The notes below the pieces were generated by a model. That model saw nothing but the letters and a program-made list of their open reading frames with translations, was not told where the DNA came from and ran no database searches. 64,000 nucleotides of DNA from Paenibacillus sp. J31TS4. Lineage in GTDB: Bacteria > Bacillota > Bacilli > Paenibacillales > NBRC-103111. The stretch is taken from contig NZ_BOSI01000009.1 of assembly GCF_018403265.1 (NCBI RefSeq), positions 1-64,000 on the forward strand, in the 5' to 3' direction. The position numbers were made by a program, and so were the translations under genes. Positions 24,938 to 33,832 of this stretch are shown here, one piece after another; positions within the stretch are counted from its first letter, which is position 1, and every line of letters begins with the position of its first letter.

Positions 24938-25789
24938 TCAGGCGTCCTCCAGCCGGCCGGAGAGGTGGACGAACCGCTCGCCCGGGACGGGCAGCTTGTA
25001 AGGCTGGCCCGGATACGCCCGGTGCAGATAGTCCACAAAGTAGGCCGGATTCTCGGTATTATGCGCGAACAGGTCGTAATGCATCGGCACGATCAGATCG
25101 GCTCCGAGCATCGCCCCGAGATCCGCCGCCTCGCGGAACGACATGTTGCCCATCAGGTTCTCTCCGAACCGTTTGAAGTCGTGCCCGTTGATGGGCAAGC
25201 AGGCGATCTCGATCTCATGGGGGACGAGCGTCTCCAGCAGCTCGGGATAAGCGAGCGTGTCTCCCGCATGGTATACCTTGATTCCTTCCAAGTCCAGCAC
25301 ATAGCCCAGATGCAAATGGCGTCCTTCCGCATCCCGCTCGAATTCCTCGTGCTTGGCCGGGATCGCTGTGAAGCGGACGCCGTTCAGCGTAACGGTCTCG
25401 CCAACGACCGCCGCCACGATGCGTCCGCTGTCGATGCCGATGCTCTCAAGCTTGGCCGCATGGGGAGCCGGGCAGATGAAGACGGCCTGCGAAGAGCTCT
25501 TGGCGATGCCGTTCAGCGTGAACGGATCGAGATGGTCGCTGTGATCGTGGGTAAGAAAGACATAGCTGGCGTTCGTCACCTCGTCGGGAAGCATGGGGGG
25601 GTCGAACTGCCGCTTGCCGGGATCGCCGCTCAGGTAAGGATCGAGATAGCTGACGACGCCGCCCCTCTTCAGCGCCATTCCCGACTGGCCCAGGTGCCAG
25701 GCGGCGACGCCCGTCTCGGGAACCCGGGTCTCCTCCATCTGGGCGATCAGCCGTTTGCCTCTGCGGATGGCCTGCTTGACGATTTGCAT
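24938..25789 (-). CDS. Metallo-beta-lactamase-fold hydrolase (UlaG-like)
   Basis: The protein has 283 residues. The metal motif is THDHSDHLD (about 81-89), with further ligands in IPAKHEE, YHAGDT and PMHYD. The layout matches UlaG/L-ascorbate-6-phosphate lactonase-type or N-acyl-phosphatidylethanolamine phospholipase-like MBL proteins; there is no ula context, so I leave the substrate open. It is cytosolic. The gene precedes the helicase on the same strand with a 75-bp gap. Confidence 0.82.
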   Translation of the reverse strand: MQIVKQAIRRGKRLIAQMEETRVPETGVAAWHLGQSGMALKRGGVVSYLDPYLSGDPGKRQFDPPMLPDEVTNASYVFLTHDHSDHLDPFTLNGIAKSSSQAVFICPAPHAAKLESIGIDSGRIVAAVVGETVTLNGVRFTAIPAKHEEFERDAEGRHLHLGYVLDLEGIKVYHAGDTLAYPELLETLVPHEIEIACLPINGHDFKRFGENLMGNMSFREAADLGAMLGADLIVPMHYDLFAHNTENPAYFVDYLHRAYPGQPYKLPVPGERFVHLSGRLEDA

Positions 25790-25993
25790 GGATCCAACTC
25801 CTCTCTGTTACTAGTTCTTTACCCGTTGGCGGATAAACTCGAACCTTGCCGCTTTTTCCTGGTTTCAGGCATATCGGCATCCTTACTCTCACATTTTTTA
25901 CAAATTTTTCTCGAAAATCGGTAAACACTCCCCTGGTTCGCGCTGTCTTATAGGATGAAAGTCCAAATTCCATCTTAAAAGGAGGATTCATCC

Positions 25994-26584
25994 ATGTTTA
26001 CTCGTAGTTCGTTGTCCCCAATCTTCAGAAAATGGCTCGCCGTCCCTCTCGCCGTCATGCTCACCGTTCCCGTCTTCGCCTCCGCCGCCGCCGCCGAAGC
26101 GGGAGGCGCCGCCGTCCAGGCAGCTTCCGAATCGGCCGCAGCCGTCTATCCGAACGGCGCCAAGACCCCTCCTCCTCCGGAATCGGACATGAAGGGCTCC
26201 GGCCTCATCCTCGAGCGCTCCTCCTCCACAGGCAGCATGCAGCCGAACGCCATCAACCCGGGGCAGATCTACCTGTCGAGCGGCAATGCCTCGCTCGTTG
26301 ACCGGGGAGGCGGCAAGGCCGGCATGATCGGCCAAACGTACGCGACCCAGATCGTTGACACGGTCGGCTTGGAGGTCCGCATCCAGCGGTGGACCGGCAG
26401 CAGCTGGGACACGCTTTACACCACTCCGACGATCACCAATTCGAACAGCGCTAACGTATACGGCCAGGACAGCGCTCTCGTGACCAAAGGCTATTACTAT
26501 CGCGCTTGGGGTTACCATTTCATCATTCAAGGAACGGCCTTCGAAAGCGGCTATACATACTCGGATTCCATCCTCATCAATTGA
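25994..26584 (+). CDS. Secreted protein of unknown function
   Basis: The protein has 196 residues. A signal peptide ends around residue 35 (FASAAAAEA). An Ala/Pro-rich linker follows (KTPPPPESD). A folded beta-rich domain occupies about 75-196 (GMIGQTYATQIVDTVGLEVRIQRWTGSSWDTLYT, GYYYRAWGYHFI). It resembles the short secreted proteins grouped as DUF6147, which I cannot confirm. There is no cysteine in the domain. ATG 25994 has AAAGGAGG before it. Confidence 0.7.
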   Translation: MFTRSSLSPIFRKWLAVPLAVMLTVPVFASAAAAEAGGAAVQAASESAAAVYPNGAKTPPPPESDMKGSGLILERSSSTGSMQPNAINPGQIYLSSGNASLVDRGGGKAGMIGQTYATQIVDTVGLEVRIQRWTGSSWDTLYTTPTITNSNSANVYGQDSALVTKGYYYRAWGYHFIIQGTAFESGYTYSDSILIN

Positions 26585-26622
26585 ATGCCCGCCGCCGCCC
26601 GGCAGCTCCCCCTCTTAATAGC

Positions 26623-26656
26623 AAACCGCCTGAAGGCTATGCCTTCAGGCGGTTTT
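26623..26656. terminator. Bidirectional terminator
   Basis: AAACCGCCTGAAGGC pairs perfectly with GCCTTCAGGCGGTTT around TAT, with TTTTG on the plus side. It ends the secreted-protein gene rightward and may end the long acyl-CoA/Liv unit leftward. Confidence 0.85.
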
Positions 26657-26699
26657 GTTCGTTCCGGCCGTGCCGGCCCGGCTGCGCTCGGCGTCACGG

Positions 26700-27497
26700 C
26701 TACAGCACTGCGCCGCCCGACAGCTTGACGGATGCGCCGACCATATTCCCTGCTGCCTCCGTGAGCAGGAAGGCGATCGTATGGGCGACCTCGTCCGGCG
26801 TCGTGATCCGACCGGACGGGATGCCGGCATGCGTCCTCGCCAGCTGCTCATCCAGCGTGCTTCCGCTTGCCGCCGCCTGTTCGCCGATGACCTGGTAGCC
26901 CATCCGGGTATCCACGTACCCGGGACAAACCGCATTTACCCGGATGTTGTGGCGGATCGCCTCCAGCGCAAAGCTGTGCGTGAAGCCGATCAAGGCGAAT
27001 TTGGAGGCGGCGTACGCTGTGTGCCCGGCGCCGCCCCGAAGCCCCGACAGCGAGGACACGTTCACCACGGCCCCGCCCCCGAGCTCCCGCATGCCGGGAT
27101 AGAGCAGCTGGGTCAGCAGCACGGTCGCGGTAAAATTAACCTGCAGCATCTCCGACAGGGACGCGTCGGTCTCCGTCTCGACGGTGCCGTACCGGTACAT
27201 GCCCGCGTTGTTGACGAGCAGGCCGACCGGCCCGAAGGTCCCCTCCGCCTCCCGCACGAGGCGTCTGCGGTCCTCCTCCTCCGTCAGCTCGGCCGGTACG
27301 GCCGCGATCCGCGCGCCCGGCGTCTCCTTGCGGATCGCCTCCGCCATCTCGCCGAGCCGAGTCTCGTTCCGTCCCGTCACGGTGAGCGACGCCCCCATGC
27401 CCGCCAGCAGGCGGGCAGTGGCCCGGCCGATGCCGCCGGTCGCTCCCGTCACCAGCGCATGCTTGCCCGCCAAGGCGTCCGGCGCAAAAATCCCCAT
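26700..27497 (-). CDS. Short-chain dehydrogenase/reductase
   Basis: The protein has 265 residues. The cofactor loop is TGATGGIG (about 17-24), followed by NNAG, the catalytic Ser in VVNVSSLSG and YAASK (Tyr about 165). TGRNE after the second strand points to NADP. It resembles FabG-type 3-oxoacyl reductases and 3-hydroxyacyl-CoA dehydrogenases. As the last gene of the acyl-CoA/Liv unit, a step in beta-oxidation-like metabolism is plausible, but the substrate is not shown by the sequence. Confidence 0.85.
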   Translation of the reverse strand: MGIFAPDALAGKHALVTGATGGIGRATARLLAGMGASLTVTGRNETRLGEMAEAIRKETPGARIAAVPAELTEEEDRRRLVREAEGTFGPVGLLVNNAGMYRYGTVETETDASLSEMLQVNFTATVLLTQLLYPGMRELGGGAVVNVSSLSGLRGGAGHTAYAASKFALIGFTHSFALEAIRHNIRVNAVCPGYVDTRMGYQVIGEQAAASGSTLDEQLARTHAGIPSGRITTPDEVAHTIAFLLTEAAGNMVGASVKLSGGAVL

Positions 27498-27520
27498 CCT
27501 CGTTTCCCCCTTCGGTTCCT

Positions 27521-28717
27521 CTAGTTGTCTTCTCTCCCCGCCTCATCCAGCGCCCGGTCGGCGAGCAGCTTCATCACCGTGTCGTCCATCGGCGGATTGT
27601 GCAGCCCCGCCCGGACATCCCGGTACAGCCGCTCGAGCGGCGCGGTGCGGGACAGGCTGGAGCCGCCGACGATGCGCATCGCTTTGTCGACGACCGACAG
27701 CGCCGCGTTGGTCGCGAGCTTCTTGGCGAGCCCGAGCTCCGGCTTCATCGCGGCTCTTGCCTCCGGCTCACGGTCCCAGCGGTCCGCCGCTGCGTACAGA
27801 TAAGCTCTCGCCACGGTGAACTCCTCCTCCATGGCGGCGATGTGCTGCCGGATCGAAGGCAACTCGGCGATCGGGCCGGGGAGGCTGTTCGGCCGGTAGG
27901 AGAGAGCGAATCGGAGCGCGTGGCGCCGGGCGGCATAGGCGATGCCGAGATAGCAGGCCGGAATGTGCAGCAGCCAGCCGTCGCCCGTCTCCTTCCTCGG
28001 CGGACGCTTGCCCCCCACCGTTATCGAGAGGACATGGGCCTCCGGGACAAAAACCCGCTCCAGCACAAGATCGTGGCTGCCGGTCGCCCTCATGCCGAGC
28101 GTGTTCCAGGTCTCCTCGACGCGCACGCCCTCTCCCCGCTCTACATAAAACTCCCCGGTTTCCTCCGTTCCGGTTACGCCTGCCGTCACGATAAATTCCT
28201 GCAGAATCGGGCTCAGCGTGCTGAACGTCTTTCGGCCTGTCAGCAGCCAGCCGCCCTCTACCGGTACCGCCTCGGTCTGCGGCCGGCCGCCTCGGCTCGG
28301 GCTGCCCGTCGCCCGTTCGCTGGCGAATGAATTGATCATGGCTCCACGGTTGACGACGTCTCCGCAGAACGAGGCGAAAAGCCGCTCGGGCCACGCGTGG
28401 GCGTACCTCTCATTCAGCACGATGCCCATATGCCAGCCGACCGCAAGCGCGGTGGAGCCGTCTCCCCGGGCGAGCCGCTCCTGCGCCAGGACCAGCTCGT
28501 ACAGCGACATCTCGTCCCCGCCGTATTCCTTCGGAACCGGGAGCCCGAGATACCCCTCCTGCTTCATCTCCTCGAAATTCTCGAACGGAAACGACCCCAC
28601 CCGGTCATGCTCGGCTGCCCGCTCCGCGAACCTGGCCGCCAGCCGGTCGGCGAGAGCCGCTATTCTCTCTTCCCGCCCATTTCGAATGAACGGGTCGGAT
28701 TTGCTAGTTGTCGTCAT
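27521..28717 (-). CDS. Acyl-CoA-dehydrogenase-like flavoprotein (YdbM-type)
   Basis: The protein has 398 residues with the three parts of the family: an N-terminal helical domain, a central beta domain (GRKTFSTLSP, LGMRATGSHDLVLERVFVP), and a C-terminal helical domain ending MRIVGGSSLSRTAPLERLYRDVRAG. The usual loop with the catalytic base (YEGT type) is replaced by LHNPPMDD, so classic alpha,beta-dehydrogenation is doubtful. YdbM-like dehydrogenases and flavin monooxygenases of the DszC/SfnC group share this trait. ATG 28717 follows GGAGGCG. It lies between the SDR gene and livF. Confidence 0.82.
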   Translation of the reverse strand: MTTTSKSDPFIRNGREERIAALADRLAARFAERAAEHDRVGSFPFENFEEMKQEGYLGLPVPKEYGGDEMSLYELVLAQERLARGDGSTALAVGWHMGIVLNERYAHAWPERLFASFCGDVVNRGAMINSFASERATGSPSRGGRPQTEAVPVEGGWLLTGRKTFSTLSPILQEFIVTAGVTGTEETGEFYVERGEGVRVEETWNTLGMRATGSHDLVLERVFVPEAHVLSITVGGKRPPRKETGDGWLLHIPACYLGIAYAARRHALRFALSYRPNSLPGPIAELPSIRQHIAAMEEEFTVARAYLYAAADRWDREPEARAAMKPELGLAKKLATNAALSVVDKAMRIVGGSSLSRTAPLERLYRDVRAGLHNPPMDDTVMKLLADRALDEAGREDN

Positions 28718-28796
28718 GTGTCATGCGCCTCCTGTTCCATTCCGGGATCGCCTCGCCGCCGGCTGTTTCCTCCGGGTGGCATCCCCCGCTTCTCGC

Positions 28797-29510
28797 CTAG
28801 TGTTTCTCTCCGGTGCCCAAATACGCATCCATGATGCCTTCGCGGGCGCGCAGCTCCTCCGGCGTGCCCTCGAGCACGATCTCGCCCGACTGGATGACAT
28901 AGGAGCGGTCCACATGGCGGAGCGCCAGCTCGACATTCTGCTCCACGAGCAGAATCGTCATGCCCTCCCGGTGAATCTCGCGGATCATCTGAAATACGCT
29001 GCGGATGACGAGCGGCGCGAGACCGAGCGACGGCTCGTCGAGGATGAGGAACGACGGACGCGCCATAAGCGCCCGGCCGATCGCCAGCATCTGCTGCTCG
29101 CCGCCGCTCATGTTGCCGGCACGCTGCTTTCTCCGCTCCGCCAAGATGGGGAACAGGCCGTACACCCTCTCCAGCTCGGCCGCATGGGTTCCCCTTCCGT
29201 GCCGGTAAGCCCCGACGAGCAGATTCTCCTCCACGGTCAGGTCTCCAAAAATCCTCCGGCCCTCCGGGACATGGCTGATGCCGAGGCGGGGCACCGCAGA
29301 TGGAGCCGTTCCCGTAATGTCCTGTCCCGCGAACAGAATCCGTCCACTTCTCGGCTTCACGAGCCCGGAGATCGTCTTCATGATGGACGTCTTGCCGGCT
29401 CCGTTCGAGCCGATCAGGCCGACGATCTCGCCTTGGCGAATCGTCATGTTCACGTCCCGCACGACATCGCCTGCGTCGTATCGAATTGTCAAATCGTGCA
29501 GCTCAAGCAT
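28797..29510 (-). CDS. livF: Branched-chain-amino-acid-type ABC transporter ATP-binding protein LivF
   Basis: The protein has 237 residues. Walker A is GSNGAGKTS, signature NMSGGEQQM, Walker B FLILDEPSLGLAP, and the switch His lies after LLVEQN. This is the LivF subfamily (IRYDAGDVVRDVNMTIRQGE start). It powers uptake together with LivG, and sits on the cytosolic side of LivH/LivM. It overlaps the livG end by eight bases. Substrate choice rests on LivK and need not be an amino acid: Liv-type systems also import aromatic and short organic acids and amides. Confidence 0.9.
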   Translation of the reverse strand: MLELHDLTIRYDAGDVVRDVNMTIRQGEIVGLIGSNGAGKTSIMKTISGLVKPRSGRILFAGQDITGTAPSAVPRLGISHVPEGRRIFGDLTVEENLLVGAYRHGRGTHAAELERVYGLFPILAERRKQRAGNMSGGEQQMLAIGRALMARPSFLILDEPSLGLAPLVIRSVFQMIREIHREGMTILLVEQNVELALRHVDRSYVIQSGEIVLEGTPEELRAREGIMDAYLGTGEKH

Positions 29511-30282
29511 CCAGATCCCCTCCCAGATAAGCCTCGCGAACCACGTCGCTGCCCCGGACCTCCTCCGGCGTGCCGTGGAAGATCAGCCGGCCGGAATCGA
29601 GCACGAAGATTTCCTGGCTCAGCTTCATCACCACGTCCATGTCGTGCTCGATCAGGAAGACGGTCAGCTGCGTGTTCTCCTCCCACAGCCGGCGGATCAG
29701 CTCCACGAGCTGCTGGCCCTCGTACGCGTTCATGCCGGCCGCCGGCTCGTCGAGGAAGAGCAGACGCGGCTGCGACGCCATCGCCCGCGCGATCTCGAGC
29801 CGGCGCTGGTCGCCGTACGACAGATGGACGGCCAGCTCGTTGCGCTTGGCGTACAGTCCGAACGCTTCGAGCAGCGCTCCGGCCCGCTCGAGGACGTCTG
29901 CGCTGCCCCGTTGATACGAGGAGAGGCCCAGCACGCCGCGCAGCAGGCTGAGGTCGGAGCTCTGGTGGAACCCGGCGAGCACATTTTCCAGAATGGTAAG
30001 ACGTTTGAACAGCCGGATATTCTGGAACGTTCTCGCCGCTCCCCGCCGCGAGAACTGGTCGGGCCGCATGCCCGCAACAGGTTCGCCGGCGAGCTCGATG
30101 CTGCCGGAGGTCGGCTTCACCGCACCGCTCAGCAGGTTGAAGAGCGTGGACTTGCCCGCTCCGTTAGGCCCGATAAGGCCGATGAGCCGCCCCTCCTGAA
30201 GCTCGCAGGAGAAGCCGTCGACGGCCCGGACGCCTCCGTAATGCTTCCTTACCTCGCGGGCGGCTAATACAATCTTCGTCAT
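29503..30282 (-). CDS. livG: Branched-chain-amino-acid-type ABC transporter ATP-binding protein LivG
   Basis: The protein has 259 residues. Walker A is GPNGAGKST, signature LSYGDQRRLEIAR, Walker B LLFLDEPAAGMN, and LIEHDMDVV provides the switch His. The LivG-specific insertion (FQNIRLFKRLTILENVL...) is present, as is the C-terminal extension ending VVREAYLGG. It overlaps livM by four bases (ATGA), a sign of coupled translation. Confidence 0.92.
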   Translation of the reverse strand: MTKIVLAAREVRKHYGGVRAVDGFSCELQEGRLIGLIGPNGAGKSTLFNLLSGAVKPTSGSIELAGEPVAGMRPDQFSRRGAARTFQNIRLFKRLTILENVLAGFHQSSDLSLLRGVLGLSSYQRGSADVLERAGALLEAFGLYAKRNELAVHLSYGDQRRLEIARAMASQPRLLFLDEPAAGMNAYEGQQLVELIRRLWEENTQLTVFLIEHDMDVVMKLSQEIFVLDSGRLIFHGTPEEVRGSDVVREAYLGGDLDA

Positions 30283-31232
30283 CGCTTCGCTCCCTCCTTC
30301 GGACGCAGCTCAAGATGCTTCGGCCTGCCCGACAGAATGCCCTGAGGACGGAGCAGCAGAACCGACACGAGAACGACGCCATAGATGAGCATCCGGTAAT
30401 CCGCCAGTCCCCGGAGCAGCTCCGGAACGGCCGTCAGCAGCACCGCGCCCAGCACCGGTCCGAACAGGCTGTACATGCCCCCGACGACGACCATCGCGAG
30501 CAGCATGAACGACTCCAGCGGGTAGAACGTATCGTAGTTGATGTAGGCCATGTAATGGGCGAACAGGCTGCCTCCGAGTCCCGCGATGCCCGCGGAGAGA
30601 GTGAACGCTGTCACCTTGTACCGGGTGACGTTGACCCCAAGCGTGGCGGCCGCCACCGCATCCTCCCGGATGAGCTGGAACGTCAGGCCGACCGGCGACC
30701 GGTACAGCCGGGACAGCCCCCAGAGGAGAAGAGCCAGGAGGGCGAAGGTAAAGTAGAACATGCGGACGTCGGTGTTCAGCTCAAAGGCAAACAAGGAGGC
30801 GAACGGGATGCCCGGCACGCCGTTCGGCCCGTTGGTCAGCCCCTCCCAGTTGAGCATGACCATCTGCGCGACGATGCCGAAGGCGAGCGTGGCCATGGAG
30901 AGATAGTGTCCTTTGAGCCGAAGCACCGGGACCGAGAACAGGAACCCGACCAGTCCCGACAGCACGATTGCCACCGCGAAGCCGACGAGAAACGGCATGC
31001 CCGCCTTCGTCGTCAAGAGCGCGGACGTATAGGCGCCGATGCCGAAGAAGGCGGCATGCCCGGCCGAGACCAGCTTGACCTGGCCGACCAGCAGCCCGAG
31101 GCTTGAGGCTACAATCGCAAAGATGCAGGACATGACGCCGATGCGCTGGTAGTAGGCGTTCGTGACGACCAGTGGGAACAGCAGCGCCAGGACGACGAGA
31201 AGCGGCAGTGCGTATTTGCGGAGGGCATTCAT
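30279..31232 (-). CDS. livM: Branched-chain-amino-acid-type ABC permease LivM
   Basis: The protein has 317 residues with about nine predicted membrane segments and the BPD_transp_2 features YLSMATLAFG and the coupling segment LTFQLIREDAVAAATLGVNVTRYKVTAF (EAA-like loop that docks LivG/F). It forms half of the membrane channel. It overlaps livH by four bases. Confidence 0.92.
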   Translation of the reverse strand: MNALRKYALPLLVVLALLFPLVVTNAYYQRIGVMSCIFAIVASSLGLLVGQVKLVSAGHAAFFGIGAYTSALLTTKAGMPFLVGFAVAIVLSGLVGFLFSVPVLRLKGHYLSMATLAFGIVAQMVMLNWEGLTNGPNGVPGIPFASLFAFELNTDVRMFYFTFALLALLLWGLSRLYRSPVGLTFQLIREDAVAAATLGVNVTRYKVTAFTLSAGIAGLGGSLFAHYMAYINYDTFYPLESFMLLAMVVVGGMYSLFGPVLGAVLLTAVPELLRGLADYRMLIYGVVLVSVLLLRPQGILSGRPKHLELRPKEGAKR

Positions 31233-32110
31233 AGCTTATCCTCCACCGCTTTGCCGAGCAGGCCGTTCGGCCTGATGAGCAGCACAAGAATCATGATCCC
31301 CATCGCGATGGCGTCCTGGTAGGCGACATTGATGTAGCTGGCGGTGAACACCTCGAGCACGCCGAGCAGCAGGCCGCCGACGACGGCACCGGTCATGTTG
31401 CCGAGCCCGCCGAGAATGGAGGCCGCGAACGCCTTGAGCCCCATGGAAAACCCTAGTGCGGGGTAGATCGCCCCGTAGAGCGCCCCGACGAGCGCGGTGG
31501 CCGCTCCGGCGAGCGCCGACCCGACACCGAACGTCAGGAGGATGATCAGTTCCGGCCGGATGCCCATCATGCTCGCTGTCTGGGGATCGGCAGCCGTCGC
31601 CCGTACGGCACGGCCGGTCCGCGTCCGGTACAGCCAGTAATTGAAGATAAGGACGATCACGATGCTGGCTGCCAGGATGACGAGCCGGATGCCGGTAATC
31701 TGGATGCCGCCGAACGACACGTTGCCGATTCCTACGTTGAAGCTGTAGTTGATCTGCCCCGGCCCCCAGATCAAGAGCGCCAGATTCTGCAAAATAAGCG
31801 ACATGCCGATGCCGCTGATCAGCGGAATAATTTCGTCCGATTGGCGGTACGGCCGGAAGGCGACGCGCTCGACGGCCATGCCGAGGAGGGACGCGACGGC
31901 CATGGCGATCAGCAGGACGACGAAGAATGGCAGCCCGCCAAACGCGAATACGACGATAGAGACGACGATATACCCGGTGAACATGAACACATCGCCGTGC
32001 GCCATATGAAACAGTTTGAGCACCCCGAAGATCAGCGTGAAGCCAAGCGCGATCAACGCATAGACGCCTCCGAGGGCAAGCCCGTTAATCCATTGTTCAA
32101 GTATCAGCAT
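31229..32110 (-). CDS. livH: Branched-chain-amino-acid-type ABC permease LivH
   Basis: The protein has 293 residues, about eight membrane segments, and the LivH marks INGLALGGVYALIALGFTLIFGVLKLFHMAHGD at the N-terminus and RATAADPQTASMMGIRPELI as coupling loop. It partners LivM. ATG 32110 follows GAGGGGAG. It is separated from livK by about 100 bp with two hairpins, while livH-M-G-F overlap each other. Confidence 0.92.
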   Translation of the reverse strand: MLILEQWINGLALGGVYALIALGFTLIFGVLKLFHMAHGDVFMFTGYIVVSIVVFAFGGLPFFVVLLIAMAVASLLGMAVERVAFRPYRQSDEIIPLISGIGMSLILQNLALLIWGPGQINYSFNVGIGNVSFGGIQITGIRLVILAASIVIVLIFNYWLYRTRTGRAVRATAADPQTASMMGIRPELIILLTFGVGSALAGAATALVGALYGAIYPALGFSMGLKAFAASILGGLGNMTGAVVGGLLLGVLEVFTASYINVAYQDAIAMGIMILVLLIRPNGLLGKAVEDKL

Positions 32111-32135
32111 GCTGCAGCACTCCCCTCACAAGCGG

Positions 32136-32199
32136 GAGTCCGTCCCGCCAGACCGGGGCGGACTCTCTAACGTCGGATGAGGCCGGCGGCGGCCGGCCT
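32136..32199 (-). other. Two intercistronic hairpins between livK and livH
   Basis: AGGCCGGC/GCCGGCCT (32180-32199) and GAGTCCG/CGGACTC (32136-32165) are perfect stems without T-runs. They are likely to stabilise the upstream mRNA, giving more binding protein than permease. Confidence 0.55.
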
Positions 32200-32212
32200 G
32201 TTATTGGTTGGT

Positions 32213-33361
32213 TTACTGGTAGGGAACGAACTTGCCGCCTTTCACTACGAGGTTGTAATACGGCTTGTTCGTATCGTCCCGCTTCGAATCGAATTTGATG
32301 TCACCCGTCACGACCGGAAAGCCATTAAGCTTCTCCATCGCGTCGCGGATGCCCTGGCGGGTGGCGCCGCCCTGCTTGATGCCTTCGAGCACGGCAAGCG
32401 TGGAATCGTGCGCAAGAGCGTTGAAGTAGCCGGCGTCGTGGCTGTACTTGGCCTTGAAGTCCGCGACAAACGCCTTCACCCGCGGGTTATCGGCCTCCGG
32501 ATAGAACAGGGAGTCGAGGTAGACGCCCTCGACGGCGGCTCCCCCTTTCAGGAAGCCTTCGGAATCGAAGGTCGAGGCGCCCATGAAGTCGGCCTTGAGC
32601 CCCATATCCTTCGCCTGCTTGATGAGAAGGAGGCCTTCGCTGTACAAGCTGCCGAGATAGAGAAGATCGGGATTCGTCCCCTTCACCTTGGTCAGCGCCG
32701 ACGAGTAATCGATGCTCTGGGAAGGCGGATAGGAATCGTACAGCGTCACCTGCGCGCCGTTCTGCTCGGCGTATTTTTTGAACGCGGAGGCGTTCGACTT
32801 GCCCCAGTCCGTATTGATGTAAAGAATCGCGATCTTCTTCTTGTTCAGCTTGTTGACCGCGAAATCCGCCAGGTTCTTGCCCTCCATGTCCTGCGTCGTC
32901 GAGCTGCGGAAGATCCATTTGGTGCTCTCGCTTGTCAGGTCGGGGTGCGACGCCGTCGGCGTGATCATCGGCACCTTGTTGCGCTCGTAGATCGGAATGC
33001 CCGCAAGTGTAGCCGTCGAGCTCCAGTGGCCGATAACGGCCAGCACGTTTTTGTCCGAGGCGAGCTTCTGGGCGACGTTCGCCGCCTCCTTCGGATCGTT
33101 CTTGTCGTCCCCGTAGACGATCTTGACCTTGCGGCCGTTGTAGCCGCCCTTGTCGTTGAATTGGGAGACGGCCAGCTCGGCGCCTTCCTTGAACGCCTTG
33201 CCGTATTCCGCTCCGTCTCCGCTCATCGGGCCGGCTACGGCAATCGTGATGTCTCCTTCTCCCGAGGCGCTGCCTCCTCCTTGCCCGCCGCAGCCCGCCG
33301 CGACAAGCGAAACCCCGAGTACGGCCGCCAGCACGGCTCCCCACCGTTTGGATCCTCTCAT
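32213..33361 (-). CDS. livK: Liv-type ABC transporter substrate-binding lipoprotein
   Basis: The protein has 382 residues. The lipobox is LVAAGC (Cys about 22), so it is anchored to the outer face of the membrane. The mature part is a type I periplasmic-binding fold (Peripla_BP_6): AVAGPMSGDGAEYGKAFKEGAELAV at the N-terminus, VKIVYGDDKNDPKEAANVAQKLASDKNVLAVIGHWSS, and SYPPSQSIDYSSALTKVKGTNPDLLYLG. It captures the ligand for LivHMGF. The nature of the ligand is not evident; the operon's CoA ligase suggests an organic acid. ATG 33361 has GGGGAGG ahead; six codons upstream are also open. Confidence 0.9.
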   Translation of the reverse strand: MRGSKRWGAVLAAVLGVSLVAAGCGGQGGGSASGEGDITIAVAGPMSGDGAEYGKAFKEGAELAVSQFNDKGGYNGRKVKIVYGDDKNDPKEAANVAQKLASDKNVLAVIGHWSSTATLAGIPIYERNKVPMITPTASHPDLTSESTKWIFRSSTTQDMEGKNLADFAVNKLNKKKIAILYINTDWGKSNASAFKKYAEQNGAQVTLYDSYPPSQSIDYSSALTKVKGTNPDLLYLGSLYSEGLLLIKQAKDMGLKADFMGASTFDSEGFLKGGAAVEGVYLDSLFYPEADNPRVKAFVADFKAKYSHDAGYFNALAHDSTLAVLEGIKQGGATRQGIRDAMEKLNGFPVVTGDIKFDSKRDDTNKPYYNLVVKGGKFVPYQ

Positions 33362-33415
33362 GTTCTCTTCCTCCCCCATAGTTGCTTACGATCCGATGTC
33401 TTATCGCGGCCCGGC

Positions 33416-33823
33416 TCAGCCGGTTGCCGTGCTGTACAAGCCCCGGCCGATGGCGACCGTCTTGCCGTCCGGATTCTCGACCCGGATGTCGGCGATGCCG
33501 AGCGTGCGTCCGTTCTTGACAACGGTCGCCGTCGCCACCAGGTCTTCCTTGCGAGCCGGCCGCAAGTAATCGACCCGCAGATCGACGGTCGGCAGCCCCC
33601 GCCCGTGTGTCGTGATGAGCGCGAAGTCACCCGCAACATCGATCAGTGCGGCGATGACGCCGCCATGTACGTAAGAATCCGCTTCGTCCGCCAGGAAGTC
33701 CTCGCGAAACGGAAGACGAATTTGAACCAAGCCTTCCTCTGCCTTCTCCAGCTTGAGCCCCAAAAATTGATGATACCGGGGCCGCTCCAGCAGCTGGAGC
33801 AGCCTCTCGCGGTCAACTGCCAT
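33416..33823 (-). CDS. PaaI-family hotdog thioesterase
   Basis: The protein has 135 residues. It has the hotdog core with YVHGGVIAALIDVAGDFA (active-site region, about 50-67) and TVDLRVDYLRPARKEDL. PaaI-like enzymes release CoA from stalled aryl- or acyl-CoA intermediates and so protect the CoA pool. It sits nine bases after the ligase gene, so the two opposing activities are made together. Confidence 0.85.
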   Translation of the reverse strand: MAVDRERLLQLLERPRYHQFLGLKLEKAEEGLVQIRLPFREDFLADEADSYVHGGVIAALIDVAGDFALITTHGRGLPTVDLRVDYLRPARKEDLVATATVVKNGRTLGIADIRVENPDGKTVAIGRGLYSTATG

Positions 33824-33832
33824 CGATTTCTC

